Shown: positions 34,583 through 43,943, counted from the first letter of the stretch. The stretch: 64,000 bases of DNA from JANNRR01 sp031401675 (GCA_031401675.1 JANNRR010000057.1:34218-98217); one strand, 5' to 3'. Notes: generated by a model not told the origin, from the letters alone. Numbers and translations are program-made.

Positions 34583-35762
34583 AGTCGGTGCGGTCCTGCG
34601 ACAGCGCATAGACGGCGGACCCGGCCAGCAGGATCACCGCGAACCCGGCAAACAGCGCCACATAGGGCACCGCCGGATCGGGACTGCGCGCCGCAACGCC
34701 GGCATGCAGCCAGCCGCTGCCTGCCTGCATCAGCCCGGCCCCGGCAATGCCGAAAAAGTTGATCAGGGTGACGCCGCGCCCCAACAGATGCGGCGGCAGA
34801 AACGCCCGGCCATGCGCCATGATCATCGAGAACGAAGCGCCGAGCCCGCCAAGGGCCGCCAAGAGCAGCGTCGCCCGCCCGATGCCCATCGCCGGCCACA
34901 GCGCCAGAGCGGCAAAACAACCGGCACCGAGCAGGGTCCCGGCCAGCACCACCATCTTGCGGGTTTTGAACAGCCGGTCGAGCGGACCATAGGCGAAATT
35001 GCCGGCGATCATCGCCAGCGCCATCAACAGCGTGACCCGGCCGATGCCGCCGGCCCCGGCCCCGAACACATCCGCCAGATAGGGGCCGACCCAGAGGCCG
35101 CGCACCGCCACCGCCGGGCCATAGGTCGCGGCCATCATCGGCAGGATGAGCCAAAGCGCCGGAATGCGCAGCACATCCCACAGCGAACCCTGTGGCCCGG
35201 TGGTGGCCAGACGCGGCGGGTCGCGCACCAACAGCGCCAGCGCCAGCGCCACCAGAAGCGTGATCCCGGCCAGCCCGGCCACGGTCGCCCGCCAGCCCGC
35301 CGCCTCGACCGCCAGCGCCAGCGGCACCGACCCGGCCAGATTGCCCAGGCCGCCGACCCCGATGATGGCACCGGCCAGCGTGCCGAACAGCGCCGGTGAA
35401 AACTGTCTGCCAAAGATGTAGTAGCTGGCCATCAGCACCGGCGAACAGCCGATGCCGATCAGCATCATCCCGGTGTTGATCCCGACCGGCCCGCCGGCCA
35501 GCGCGAACATCAGCGCGCCGCCGCCGCCGCCCAGTGCCAGGAGAACCGATACCGTCAGCCGCGGCCCCAGCCGGTCCAGCGCCCAGCCGACCGGAAACTG
35601 CATGCAGGCAAATGCCAGGAACCACAGCCCCGAGGCCCGTGCCAGATCCTGTGGCCCGACCCCGATCCCGGCCTGCAGCGCCGGGGCCAGCACCGCCAGG
35701 AACACCCGGTAGAACTGGCTGAGGATGTAGGCCAGAACCAGCGCCGCCAATCCCGCCTTCAT
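34581..35762 (-). CDS. Major facilitator superfamily transporter
   Basis: A 393-aa protein with about twelve hydrophobic segments and an MFS loop signature (FPVGWALDRLGPRLTV after the second span). Glycine-rich segments (ALGGGGGALMFALAGGPVGINTG) separate the helices. It ends next to a 27-base tandem repeat. No substrate-specific motif was recognised, and it has no obvious operon partners. Confidence 0.85.
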   Translation of the reverse strand: MKAGLAALVLAYILSQFYRVFLAVLAPALQAGIGVGPQDLARASGLWFLAFACMQFPVGWALDRLGPRLTVSVLLALGGGGGALMFALAGGPVGINTGMMLIGIGCSPVLMASYYIFGRQFSPALFGTLAGAIIGVGGLGNLAGSVPLALAVEAAGWRATVAGLAGITLLVALALALLVRDPPRLATTGPQGSLWDVLRIPALWLILPMMAATYGPAVAVRGLWVGPYLADVFGAGAGGIGRVTLLMALAMIAGNFAYGPLDRLFKTRKMVVLAGTLLGAGCFAALALWPAMGIGRATLLLAALGGLGASFSMIMAHGRAFLPPHLLGRGVTLINFFGIAGAGLMQAGSGWLHAGVAARSPDPAVPYVALFAGFAVILLAGSAVYALSQDRTD

Positions 35763-35855
35763 GGCACCCCCTGCCGTTCGTTGTTCGCCGGAAATCGCGG
35801 GTCTTCAGATGCCCTGACGCAGGCTGTTTTCACCCTGCGGAACAGAAACTTCAAT

Positions 35856-35888
35856 GGCTCCGCCGGGGATATTTGCGGAACAAAGATC
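35856..35888 (+). repeat. Dispersed GGATATTT repeat, copy 7
   Basis: GGCTCCGCCGGGGATATTTG followed by CGGAACAAAGATC. It lies between two minus-strand genes. Confidence 0.7.
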
Positions 35889-35963
35889 GCGCTCGGGCAG
35901 GGGCGGGCGGCAGGCCGGGTTGCCGCGACAGGGTGACTGCTTTGCCTTGGGGGGCGGCCCTGC

Positions 35964-36884
35964 CTAATCGTGAAACGCCTCGGTGGCGACGTGGCTGCCG
36001 GTCAGACAGGCGTCGGCGCACAGCCGCAGCGGCGCAATGTCTGTGTCCGAGGTCCGGGTCCGGATCATGTCGGCGAACATCCGGTACATCGTCGGATATT
36101 CGGCCCCGGGTCCGGTCGGCTGCACCACGCCGTCCACCTCCATCACCGCGCCACCCTGATGCAGCGCCATGGTCTGCGCCCCGGCCCTGACCCAGATGTC
36201 CCAGGTCTGCGGCCCCTGTTGCCGCCAGTCCAGCACCACGTCGATCGGGATCGTGCCGCGCCCCTGCATGCTGATCTCGGCCCCGATCGGGGTAAAGGCG
36301 TTCGCCGGCACCTCGAACCGGGCTTTCCGCACGTGGATCGGGCCCGGCAGAATCTCGGTCAGGATCGACAGGGCGTTGATGCCGGGGTCGAGCACGCCGA
36401 AGCCGCCGGGCTGCCAGATCCAGGCCTGATTGGGATGCCAGCGCCGCACATCCTCGCGCCAGTTGATGGCGATGCTGTCGATCTGCCGGGCAGCCATCCA
36501 GGCTTTTGCGGCGGGTACCGCCGGGGCGTATCGCGAATGCCAGGTGACGAAGAAGCTGACGCCCTTGGTCTTCGCAGCCGCGATGATGGTCTCGATCTCG
36601 CTTAAGGTGGCGGCGGGCGGCTTTTCGATCATCAGATCGCGGCCGGCGGCGATGACCTTCAGCGCGGCTTCGGTGCGCACCGCCGGCGGGGTGCAGAGCG
36701 ACACCGCCCCCTCGGGTCCATGCGCCAGAAAGTCGTCGATGGTCTTGAAGTTCGGCACACCTTCGACCGTGTCATTGCGCGACACCGCCGCCGCCAGCCG
36801 GAAATCCGGGTTGGCGGCGATGGCAGGCAGGTGCTGGTCACGGGCGATCTTGCCGATGCCGACGACTGTGATCGGGAACGCCAT
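35964..36884 (-). CDS. Gfo/Idh/MocA sugar dehydrogenase (L-arabinose/D-galactose 1-dehydrogenase-like)
   Basis: A 306-aa NAD(P)-dependent oxidoreductase. The N-terminal Rossmann motif VVGIGKIARDQHLPAI and the EKP motif (LMIEKPPAATLSE) are typical of the family. Length and pattern are close to L-arabinose/D-galactose 1-dehydrogenases. The downstream-pathway IlvD/Edd dehydratase and AraD1-like gene nearby support an oxidative (non-phosphorylative) pentose route. The exact sugar cannot be read from sequence. Confidence 0.82.
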   Translation of the reverse strand: MAFPITVVGIGKIARDQHLPAIAANPDFRLAAAVSRNDTVEGVPNFKTIDDFLAHGPEGAVSLCTPPAVRTEAALKVIAAGRDLMIEKPPAATLSEIETIIAAAKTKGVSFFVTWHSRYAPAVPAAKAWMAARQIDSIAINWREDVRRWHPNQAWIWQPGGFGVLDPGINALSILTEILPGPIHVRKARFEVPANAFTPIGAEISMQGRGTIPIDVVLDWRQQGPQTWDIWVRAGAQTMALHQGGAVMEVDGVVQPTGPGAEYPTMYRMFADMIRTRTSDTDIAPLRLCADACLTGSHVATEAFHD

Positions 36885-36945
36885 TCAGGTCCGCCTTTAC
36901 GCAAAGGGCATCCGTGCCGGCAGACGATCTGCCGCAGGGCCGGGT

Positions 36946-37317
36946 TCATACATGCTGGTCAAACAGGATCGTGTTGCCATCAGGATCGACCACCATGAAG
37001 CTGGCCGGCCCGGTCGTGGCCTCGTCGGCCTCCTGGGCAAAGGCGACCCCGTCGGCCCGGAGCTGCCGTTGCAGATCACGGATGTCGGTAAAGCGCCCGA
37101 GCGGTTGCGCGCTGGCGTCCCAGCCGGGATTGAAGGTCAGGATGTTCTTGTCGAACATCCCTTGAAACAGGCCGATGACGTGGCTGCCATTCTTCAGGAC
37201 CAGCCAGTTCTGCTCCTGATCGCCGACAAAGGCGGCAAAGCCGAACTTTTCGTAAAAGCGGCGCGAGGCGGCGATATCCTTGACGGCCAGACTGACCGAA
37301 AACGCACCAAGGTCCAT
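36946..37317 (-). CDS. VOC-family (glyoxalase/bleomycin-resistance fold) protein
   Basis: A 123-aa single-domain protein of two beta-alpha-beta-beta-beta modules. SVSLAVKDIAASRRFYEKFGF at the start and SFMVVDPDGNTILFDQHV at the end are the usual family ends. Metal-ligand residues and substrate cannot be assigned. It lies between the sugar dehydrogenase and the dehydratase on the same strand and may be a passenger of that operon. Confidence 0.85.
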   Translation of the reverse strand: MDLGAFSVSLAVKDIAASRRFYEKFGFAAFVGDQEQNWLVLKNGSHVIGLFQGMFDKNILTFNPGWDASAQPLGRFTDIRDLQRQLRADGVAFAQEADEATTGPASFMVVDPDGNTILFDQHV

Positions 37318-37378
37318 GCTGTGCTCCTGTCTGCGGGCGGGAGGGGCCGGGCGGCAGGATAGCGCCCGCTGCCCGCCG

Positions 37379-37458
37379 CCTCAATGCGTCTCATCGTGCC
37401 TCGGCGTGCCACGGCGTGGCTCAATGCGGGCTTTCGCGGCACGGCATGGCTCAATGCG
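37379..37458. repeat. 30-base-period direct repeat at the dehydratase 3' end
   Basis: CACGGCGTGGCTCAATGCG (37410-37428) recurs as CACGGCATGGCTCAATGCG (37440-37458), with a decayed CTCAATGCG unit near 37380. The last unit overlaps the dehydratase stop codon. Confidence 0.65.
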
Positions 37459-39193
37459 ACTCCCGCCCCACGGCGTTGCCACGGCAGCCGATCAGAAAGT
37501 CGAGGTCGGCGCCGGTATCGGCCCCCTGCACGTGATCGTGGTACAGTTGCGCATAACCGCCGTTCGGGCGCTGGACCGGGCTTTGCCATGCCGCCAGCCG
37601 CCGGGCCAGTTCGGCGTCGGTGATATCCAGATGCAGGCGGCGGGCGGCGACGTCCAATTCGATCATGTCGCCGGTGCGCACCACCGCCAGCGGCCCGCCG
37701 TGTGCCGCTTCGGGCGACACATGCAGCACGACGGTGCCGTAGGCGGTGCCCGACATGCGGGCGTCGGAGATGCGGACCATGTCGGTGATGCCCTTGCGCA
37801 GGACCTTCGGCGGCAGGCCCATGTTGCCGACCTCGGCCATGCCGGGATAGCCGCGCGGGCCGCAGTTCTTCAGCACCATGACGCAGGTCTCGTCGATTTC
37901 CAGCGCCTCGTCGTTGATGCGGGCCTTGTAGTCGTCGATATCCTCGAACACCACGGCGCGACCCTTGTGCTGCATCAGCGCCGGTGTGGCGGCGGATGGT
38001 TTCAGCACCGCGCCGCCGGGGGCCAGGTTGCCGCGCAGCACGGCGATGCCGCCTTGCTGGGTCAGGGCGTTGGCGACCGGGCGGATCACATCCTCGTTCC
38101 AGTTCTGCACTTCCTTGACTTCATCCCAGATCGGCCCGCCCGAGACCGTCAGCGCCTGCTTGTGCAGCTTGCCGCCCTCGCCCAGCATGCGGATCACCAC
38201 CGGCAGGCCACCGGCATAGAAGAACTCCTCCATCAGATATTTGCCCGAGGGCATCAGGTTGACGATGGTCGGCACATCGCGGCCGCAACGGTCCCAGTCG
38301 TCCAGGCTCAGATCGATGCCGACTCGGCCCGCCATGGCCAGCAGGTGGATCACGGCGTTGGTCGAGCCGCCGATGGCGCCGTTGACCCGGATGGCGTTTT
38401 CGAATGCCTGTTTCGTAAGGATGTCCGACGGCTTCAGGTCATCCTTGACCATCTGCACGATGCGCCGCCCGGTGATATGCGCCATGACCCGGCGGCGTGA
38501 ATCCACCGCCGGGATCGCGGCATTGCCCGACAGCGTCATGCCCAGTGCTTCGGCCATCGATGCCATGGTGCTGGCGGTGCCCATGGTGTTGCAGGCCCCG
38601 GCGCTGCGGCTCATCCCGGCCTCGGCTGCGACGAATTCCTCGGCCGTCATCTCGCCGGCCTTCACCATTTCGGAGTATTTCCAGATGTGGGTGCCCGACC
38701 CGACCACTTCGCCCCGGAAATAGCCGTTCAGCATCGGCCCGCCGGACACGAGGATGGCCGGGATATCGACCGAGGCCGCGCCCATGATCAGCGCCGGTGT
38801 GGTCTTGTCACAGCCTGCCAGCAGCACGACGCCGTCGATGGGCTGACCGCGCAGGCATTCCTCGACATCCATGGCGCATAGGTTGCGGAACATCATGGCG
38901 GTGGGACGGAAGGCAGATTCCGAAGGGCTCATCACCGGGAATTCCATCGGCAGCCCGCCGGCCTCGAAAATGCCATGCGCCACCCGTTCGGCCAGATCGC
39001 GCAGATGCGCGTTGCACGGGGTCAGCTGCGACCAGGTGTTGCAGATGCCGATCACCGGGCGGCCATCGAACAGATCGGCGGGCAGGCCCTGATTCTTCAT
39101 CCAACTGCGGTGATAGATCGCATCCTTGCCGGTGCCGCCGAACCATTCCTGACTGCGGAGCTTGCGGGGCCATGCGGCGGGTTTGAATGGCAT
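37451..39193 (-). CDS. IlvD/Edd-family sugar-acid dehydratase (L-arabonate dehydratase-like)
   Basis: A 580-aa dehydratase, the length of L-arabinonate dehydratases rather than IlvD. Likely [2Fe-2S] ligand regions are CNTWSQLTPCNAH, LLAGCDKTTPALIM and RSAGACNTMGTASTM. It should convert an aldonate (arabonate type) to the 2-keto-3-deoxy acid. It follows the AraD1-like pseudogene and precedes the VOC and sugar dehydrogenase genes on one strand, a coherent oxidative pentose operon. Confidence 0.88.
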   Translation of the reverse strand: MPFKPAAWPRKLRSQEWFGGTGKDAIYHRSWMKNQGLPADLFDGRPVIGICNTWSQLTPCNAHLRDLAERVAHGIFEAGGLPMEFPVMSPSESAFRPTAMMFRNLCAMDVEECLRGQPIDGVVLLAGCDKTTPALIMGAASVDIPAILVSGGPMLNGYFRGEVVGSGTHIWKYSEMVKAGEMTAEEFVAAEAGMSRSAGACNTMGTASTMASMAEALGMTLSGNAAIPAVDSRRRVMAHITGRRIVQMVKDDLKPSDILTKQAFENAIRVNGAIGGSTNAVIHLLAMAGRVGIDLSLDDWDRCGRDVPTIVNLMPSGKYLMEEFFYAGGLPVVIRMLGEGGKLHKQALTVSGGPIWDEVKEVQNWNEDVIRPVANALTQQGGIAVLRGNLAPGGAVLKPSAATPALMQHKGRAVVFEDIDDYKARINDEALEIDETCVMVLKNCGPRGYPGMAEVGNMGLPPKVLRKGITDMVRISDARMSGTAYGTVVLHVSPEAAHGGPLAVVRTGDMIELDVAARRLHLDITDAELARRLAAWQSPVQRPNGGYAQLYHDHVQGADTGADLDFLIGCRGNAVGRESH

Positions 39194-39204
39194 GATCGGT
39201 CCTT

Positions 39205-40186
39205 TCAGAGGGAGCGCACAGGGGGGACGGGGGCAGGTTCCGCCCCCAGGGGATTGGCCAGCGGCAGGCCAAAGGCCGGCGACGATATCTCGAACACATC
39301 GCCCGGTTCGGGTTTGATTCCGTCGGCAAAGCTGAGCGTGGCGGTGCCGAACATGTGCACATGCAGATCGCCGGGCTGGCGGAAAATGCGGTATTTGAAA
39401 TGGTGGTGTTCCAGATTGGCCAGACTGTGGCTCATGTTCGCCTCGCCCGACAGGAACGGCTTTTCCCAGATCACCGCGCCGCCGCGCCGGATGCGGCTTT
39501 GCCCGCGCACATCGGCGGGCAGATCGCCGACCAAGAGTTCCGGCCCGAAGCTGGCCGGGCGCAGCTTGGAATGCGCCAGGTACAGATAGTTGATCCGCTC
39601 GGTCACATGGTCGGAAAACTCGTTGGCGAGCGTATAGCCGACCCGGAACGGCGTGCCGTCCGGCCCGATCAGGTAGAACGCGGCAATCTCGGGCTCCTCA
39701 CCACCATCGAGCGCAAAGGCGGGCGAACAAAGCGGCGCGCCGGGGGCCGATGGCGCCGTGACCGGTGCCCTTGTAGAACCATTCCGGCTGTACGCCCGTC
39801 TGCCCCGGGGCGGGCCTGCCACCCTGCAGCCCCATGCGAAACATCTTCATGCTGTCGGTCAAGTTCTGAACGGTCTGGCCGGCGGCATCGGCATGCATGG
39901 CGTCGCGGGTGTTGGCCGATCCGGTGTGGGTCAGCCCGGTGCCGGTGATGTGCATGTGCGCCGGATCGGGGTGGCGCAGCGGGCAGTCCAGCCGCCCGGC
40001 GGCCAAGAGCCCGGCCAGATCGACCGGCGCGCCTTCACCATGCCGCGCGACTTCGCCGGCAAGACCGGTGCCCGCCGCAATCGCCGCCTGCGCCAATCCG
40101 AGGATCGTCCCGGCCCCCGGCACCAGCCGCGCCACATCGCCGTGCCGCACCACCACACCGCCGTCCGTCAGCTGGCTCAGATGCAT
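39205..40186 (-). pseudogene. AraD1-like FAH-family gene with a frameshift
   Basis: Two abutting frames together encode one FAH-family protein of about 326 residues. The 5' frame (from MHLSQLTDGG) contains the conserved HITGTGLTHTGSANTRDAM and DSMKMFRMGLQGGRPAPG, and breaks after EWFYKGTGHGAI. The 3' frame resumes with APGAPLCSPAFALDGGEEPEIA and runs through FSDHVTERINYLYLAHSKLRP and GEANMSHSLANLEHHHFKY. Removing one base in the G-run/C-pair at 39742-39748 restores a continuous protein. AraD1 homologues act on 2-keto-3-deoxy-pentonates. It is either a real null allele or an assembly error in a homopolymer. Confidence 0.8.
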
Positions 40187-40333
40187 CGCGCCCCCCTTGG
40201 CCGTTCGTCGCCCTTGCCCGGGATATAAGCGGGAAACCGGGCGGCGCACCATGGGGAAATGGCAGCGGCGGCCGCGGCCGGCGCATCAGGTGGCGGGCCT
40301 GGGGCCAGGCCTTTGGCCGGACCGCTGCCGAGG

Positions 40334-40369
40334 CCGCTGGCCAAACCGCTGGCCAAACCGCTGGCCAGC
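40334..40369. repeat. 12-base tandem repeat, three units
   Basis: CCGCTGGCCAAA occurs twice, then CCGCTGGCCAGC, in the spacer between the divergent AraD1-like and SDR genes. Confidence 0.7.
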
Positions 40370-40410
40370 CCCGCGCCCCGGGGTTAGGATTGCCGGAAAC
40401 GGGGGGTGGC

Positions 40411-41178
40411 ATGGGCGACAGGCTGGCGGGCAAGGTGGCGATCATCTCGGGCGGGGCGGGGGGCTGCGGTGCGGCGGCGGCGCGGCTGTTTGCGGCGGAA
40501 GGGGCGGCGGTGGGCATTGTCGACCGCAATCTGGAAATGGGGACGAAGCTGGCGCTGGAGTTGAGCGATCAGGGGTACAAGGTCGCCTTTGCCGGGGCGG
40601 ATGTGTCGCAGGCGGCTTCGGTGGCGCGGGCGGTCGCGACCATCGCCTTTGCCCTCGGCCCGCCCACCGTGCTGTTCAACCATGCAGGCACCATCACGAT
40701 AAAGCCGTTTCTGGAGACGACGGAAGAGGAGTGGGACGCGCTGTTCGTGGTGAACGTGAAAAGCATGTACCTGATGACCCGCGCCGTGATCCCGCACATG
40801 CTGACGGCGGGCGGCGGCGCCATCGTCTGCACCTCGTCGATCTCGGCGGTCTATGCCACGCCGAACGAGGTGCTGTATGATGCCACCAAGGCCGCCTGCC
40901 ACATGTTCGCCCGCGCCATCGCGGTGGAGTTCCGCGACCGGGGGATACGGTGCAACGCCGTCTGCCCGGGCTTCATCGCAACGCCGCACGGCGCGCGCGA
41001 GGTGGCGGAACTGTCGGCGTTGGGGGTTGATGTCTCCGACGCCGCCATCCGCGCCGCGCAGGGCCGGATGGGGCGGCCCGAGGACGTGGCGCGGGCGGCT
41101 TTGTACCTCGCCAGCGACGAGGCCGAGTTCGTGACCGGGGCGCAGTTGTTCGTGGACGGGGGATTCAGCGCGGTGTGA
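40411..41178 (+). CDS. Short-chain dehydrogenase/reductase (SDR)
   Basis: A 255-aa classical SDR. The cofactor motif is present as SGGAGGCGAAAARLF (GxxxGxG), the NNAG-equivalent as LFNHAGT, the catalytic Ser in TSSISAVYA, and YDATKAA with the Tyr-x-x-x-Lys pair. The C-terminus SDEAEFVTGAQLFVDGGFSAV is standard. GGGGGG lies upstream of the ATG. It is divergent from the AraD1-like gene and could serve sugar-acid metabolism; the substrate is not determined. Confidence 0.9.
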   Translation: MGDRLAGKVAIISGGAGGCGAAAARLFAAEGAAVGIVDRNLEMGTKLALELSDQGYKVAFAGADVSQAASVARAVATIAFALGPPTVLFNHAGTITIKPFLETTEEEWDALFVVNVKSMYLMTRAVIPHMLTAGGGAIVCTSSISAVYATPNEVLYDATKAACHMFARAIAVEFRDRGIRCNAVCPGFIATPHGAREVAELSALGVDVSDAAIRAAQGRMGRPEDVARAALYLASDEAEFVTGAQLFVDGGFSAV

Positions 41179-41219
41179 GGGGGGCGATGAATGCCCCTGG
41201 GCCGAAAATACCGCCAATC

Positions 41220-41311
41220 GTAGGGTGTGCCTTCAGGCGCACCACATCTTTTCACTTGAGCTTTGCGTCATTGCCATGCCTGAAAATGGTGCGCATGAAT
41301 GCACACCCTAC
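41220..41311. repeat. REPIN-like pair of GTAG REP hairpins in inverted orientation
   Basis: Plus-strand GTAG + GGTGTGCC-TTCA-GGCGCACC (41220-41243) faces a minus-strand copy GTAG + GGTGTGCA-TTCA-TGCGCACC (41288-41311) across 44 bases. Both lie just ahead of the second SDR gene. Confidence 0.7.
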
Positions 41312-41326
41312 CCACGGAGCCCCCCA

Positions 41327-42076
41327 ATGTACCCCATCGCCCACAAGACAGCCCTGATCACCGGCGGCACCAGGGGCATCGGGGCCCGCGTCGCCGAAGA
41401 CCTGATCGACGCCGGGGCCAATGTCGTGATCACCGGGCGCAATGACACGCCCGAGGCGCGGGCGCTGCTCGCGCGGCTCAACGCCAAGGGCAAGGCCGTC
41501 GCGCATTTCGGCGATATCAGGGGCGAGGCGGGCGCGGCGGCGGCAGTTGATGCCACGATCAGGGCCTTTGGCGGCCTCAACATCTTGATCCACTCAGCTG
41601 GGGGCGGCGTGCCCGGCAAGATCACCGACATCAGCACCGACACCTGGATGGGTGCGTTCGAGACGCATGTGCATGCGGTCTTTCACCTGTTCCGCGCCGC
41701 CCACCCACATCTGAAAGCGCACGGCGGCGTGATGATCCTGATCTCGTCCGTTGCCGGGCTCCGGGGCGTACCGAACGCGGCGGCCTATCAGGCGGTCAAG
41801 GGTGCCTTGCCGCAGATCGCGCGCGGGCTGGCGCTGGATCATGCCGCCGAGGGCATCCGGATCAACGTCGTCGCCCCCGGCATCATCCGCACCGATTTTC
41901 ACGCGGCGATGACCGAGGCGGCCCGCGCGCACAACATCGCCAACCGCATCCCGCTGCGGCGCGAGGGGACGGCGGCGGATGTATCGTCGCTGATCCTCGA
42001 GCTGATCCGCAACGATTTCATCACCGGCGAATGCTTTGCCGTCGACGGCGGCATGAGCATGCGGATCACGGCTTAG
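41327..42076 (+). CDS. Short-chain dehydrogenase/reductase (SDR)
   Basis: A 249-aa classical SDR with TGGTRGIGARVAEDL (cofactor), NILIHSAGGG, the catalytic Ser region LISSVAGLRG, and AAYQAVKGA with Tyr and Lys. The C-terminus is FITGECFAVDGGMSM. GGAG precedes the ATG. A REPIN-like hairpin pair lies immediately upstream, possibly within its leader, and 148 bases separate it from the previous SDR. Substrate unknown. Confidence 0.9.
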   Translation: MYPIAHKTALITGGTRGIGARVAEDLIDAGANVVITGRNDTPEARALLARLNAKGKAVAHFGDIRGEAGAAAAVDATIRAFGGLNILIHSAGGGVPGKITDISTDTWMGAFETHVHAVFHLFRAAHPHLKAHGGVMILISSVAGLRGVPNAAAYQAVKGALPQIARGLALDHAAEGIRINVVAPGIIRTDFHAAMTEAARAHNIANRIPLRREGTAADVSSLILELIRNDFITGECFAVDGGMSMRITA

Positions 42077-42488
42077 GGGTCAGTGGCTGTTGGCGGGAGC
42101 ACCGGACCAGGTTTGGGACCGCGCAATGGCGCGTGCGGGTGGTTGATTCCTGTTCCTTGCCCGATTTGATTTCAATCAAACCGCGGCGCGCCTGCCTGCC
42201 GCTCGGCAGTTGCGTAGTGTGCGCCCGCCTAGCCAGGCGCGCCCCGATTTCCCGAACACTGAACCCAGCCCAACCTCCCTTTGCCTCCGGCATGCGCCTC
42301 CAGCCAATGGGCCGGACGAATGTCCCCCGGACATTCGCCTGATCGGCCCGTGTCCATCGTGGCCACCGGATGGATCGAGACAATGCGTGGAAGCAGGTGG
42401 CCGGCGCGGGCCTCAATCCTTTAAGAACGAGTTAAGGCGGCGAATAATATCATTTTATCTCAGATACTTGACAGGAATAACACGCGTG
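42077..42488. other. Spacer between convergent SDR and kinase genes
   Basis: About 410 bases with no supported gene. Its kinase-proximal 60 bases are AT-rich, and a 14-base palindrome (42478-42491) reaches into the kinase stop codon. Confidence 0.45.
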
Positions 42489-43943
42489 TTACGCCAGCCC
42501 CGCCAGCGCCGCGTGAACCGGGCGGACCTGCCGGTACAGATCCTGCCAGACCTGAAACCGCGCTTCGGCCAGCCTGGCGGCGGTCGGGTCCGGCAAAAAC
42601 AGCCGGTCCGGCAGGACCAGCTGCGCCGCCGCCACCTCCAGCCCGGGCAGCGCGCCGCAGCCGACCCCGGCCATCACCGCCGCCCCGACCGCACCGGCAT
42701 CGCCGCCCTGCATCCGCAGCAACGGCCGCCCGAACCCATCCGCCCTTGTCTGGCACCAGCGGTCCGACGTCGCACCGCCGCCGCCCAGCCGGATCTCGTC
42801 GGCCCGCGCCCCGCCCGCCGCCTCGACCGCCTCGAACGCCCAACGGGCGGAAAAGGCGACGCCTTCCATCACCGACGCCGCCATATCGGCCACCCCGGTC
42901 GCCCCCGACAACCCGGCAAACACCGCGCGCGCCGCCGCATCCCAGACCGGCGCCCGCTCACCCTCCAGATGCGGCAGAAACAACGGCGTGGCGGGTCCGA
43001 CCGGTGCCGCCAGATCGCACAACTCCGCCACCCCGCGCCCGGTCAGCCGCGCCAGCCAGTCGAGCGAGCCGCCCCCGGCCTGTGTCGGCCCGGCATGCAG
43101 CGTGATCCCGGCCCAGTCGGGAAAGGTGATGACACCGGGCACGGCGATGCGCCGGGGCGACACCATCGCCAGCACCTCCGAAGTGCCCGACAGATACATC
43201 GCCTGCCCGGGCCGGGCGACGCCGACCCCGAACAGGCTGGCCCAGGCATCCATGGTGCCGAGCACGACTGGCGTGCCGGCCAGCGCGCCTTGCAGCAGCG
43301 GTCCAGCCACCGACAGCGGGTCGGCCAGCGCTGCCAGCCGCGCCGCCGCGCCCGGCACCCGCGCCAGCAGCGGCGCGGCATAGCGCAGGTCGGGACCGAC
43401 AAGGCCGATCGAGGCCACCGGGTCGGCCAGCACCACCCCGGTCAGCCTGGCAATCACCCAGTCCTTCGGGGCCATCAGCTGCACCGTCCGCTGCCACAGG
43501 TCGGGGTGGTGCGCCGCCATCCACGCCATCCGCGACAGCGCGTGGCTGGCATCGAGTGGAATCGCTGCCCCGAGCCATGCGAGCTTGTCGGCGGCGGCAA
43601 TGCCGGCCTCGAGCGCCGCCCCGGCAGCGGCAGCGCGCTGATCCTGCCAGACCAGCGCCGGGCAGAGCGGGGCGTGGCCGGCATCGGCGAACACATGGGT
43701 ATTGACCTGACCGGCAAAGCCCACCGCCTGCACCTGGCCACGGTCGGCGTGGGCGGCAAAGCCGGTCAGGGCGGCAGTCACCAGTGCCAGCCAGTCGGCA
43801 GGGTCCTGTTCCACCCGGCCGGGGCCGGGGCGGCGGGTCGGATACGGTGCGGCAAACCCGGCCAGACGACGACCGGCAAGGTCGATCATCACCGCCTTGA
43901 CCGAGGTGGTGCCGATGTCGATGCCGATCAGGGTTCTGGCCAC
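42489..43943 (-). CDS. FGGY-family carbohydrate kinase
   Basis: A 484-aa sugar kinase. The N-terminal ATPase motif GIDIGTTSVKAVMIDLAG, the AVGFAGQVNTHVF and QDQRAAA region, and the C-terminal IRLGGGGATSDRWCQTRADGF and GAVGAAVMAG blocks are typical of xylulokinase-like FGGY kinases. I place the start at GTG (VARTLIGID), since the family N-terminus begins here; the frame is open further upstream. It is divergent from a sugar-binding protein gene. Xylulose, ribulose or a polyol are all possible substrates. Confidence 0.87.
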   Translation of the reverse strand: MARTLIGIDIGTTSVKAVMIDLAGRRLAGFAAPYPTRRPGPGRVEQDPADWLALVTAALTGFAAHADRGQVQAVGFAGQVNTHVFADAGHAPLCPALVWQDQRAAAAGAALEAGIAAADKLAWLGAAIPLDASHALSRMAWMAAHHPDLWQRTVQLMAPKDWVIARLTGVVLADPVASIGLVGPDLRYAAPLLARVPGAAARLAALADPLSVAGPLLQGALAGTPVVLGTMDAWASLFGVGVARPGQAMYLSGTSEVLAMVSPRRIAVPGVITFPDWAGITLHAGPTQAGGGSLDWLARLTGRGVAELCDLAAPVGPATPLFLPHLEGERAPVWDAAARAVFAGLSGATGVADMAASVMEGVAFSARWAFEAVEAAGGARADEIRLGGGGATSDRWCQTRADGFGRPLLRMQGGDAGAVGAAVMAGVGCGALPGLEVAAAQLVLPDRLFLPDPTAARLAEARFQVWQDLYRQVRPVHAALAGLA

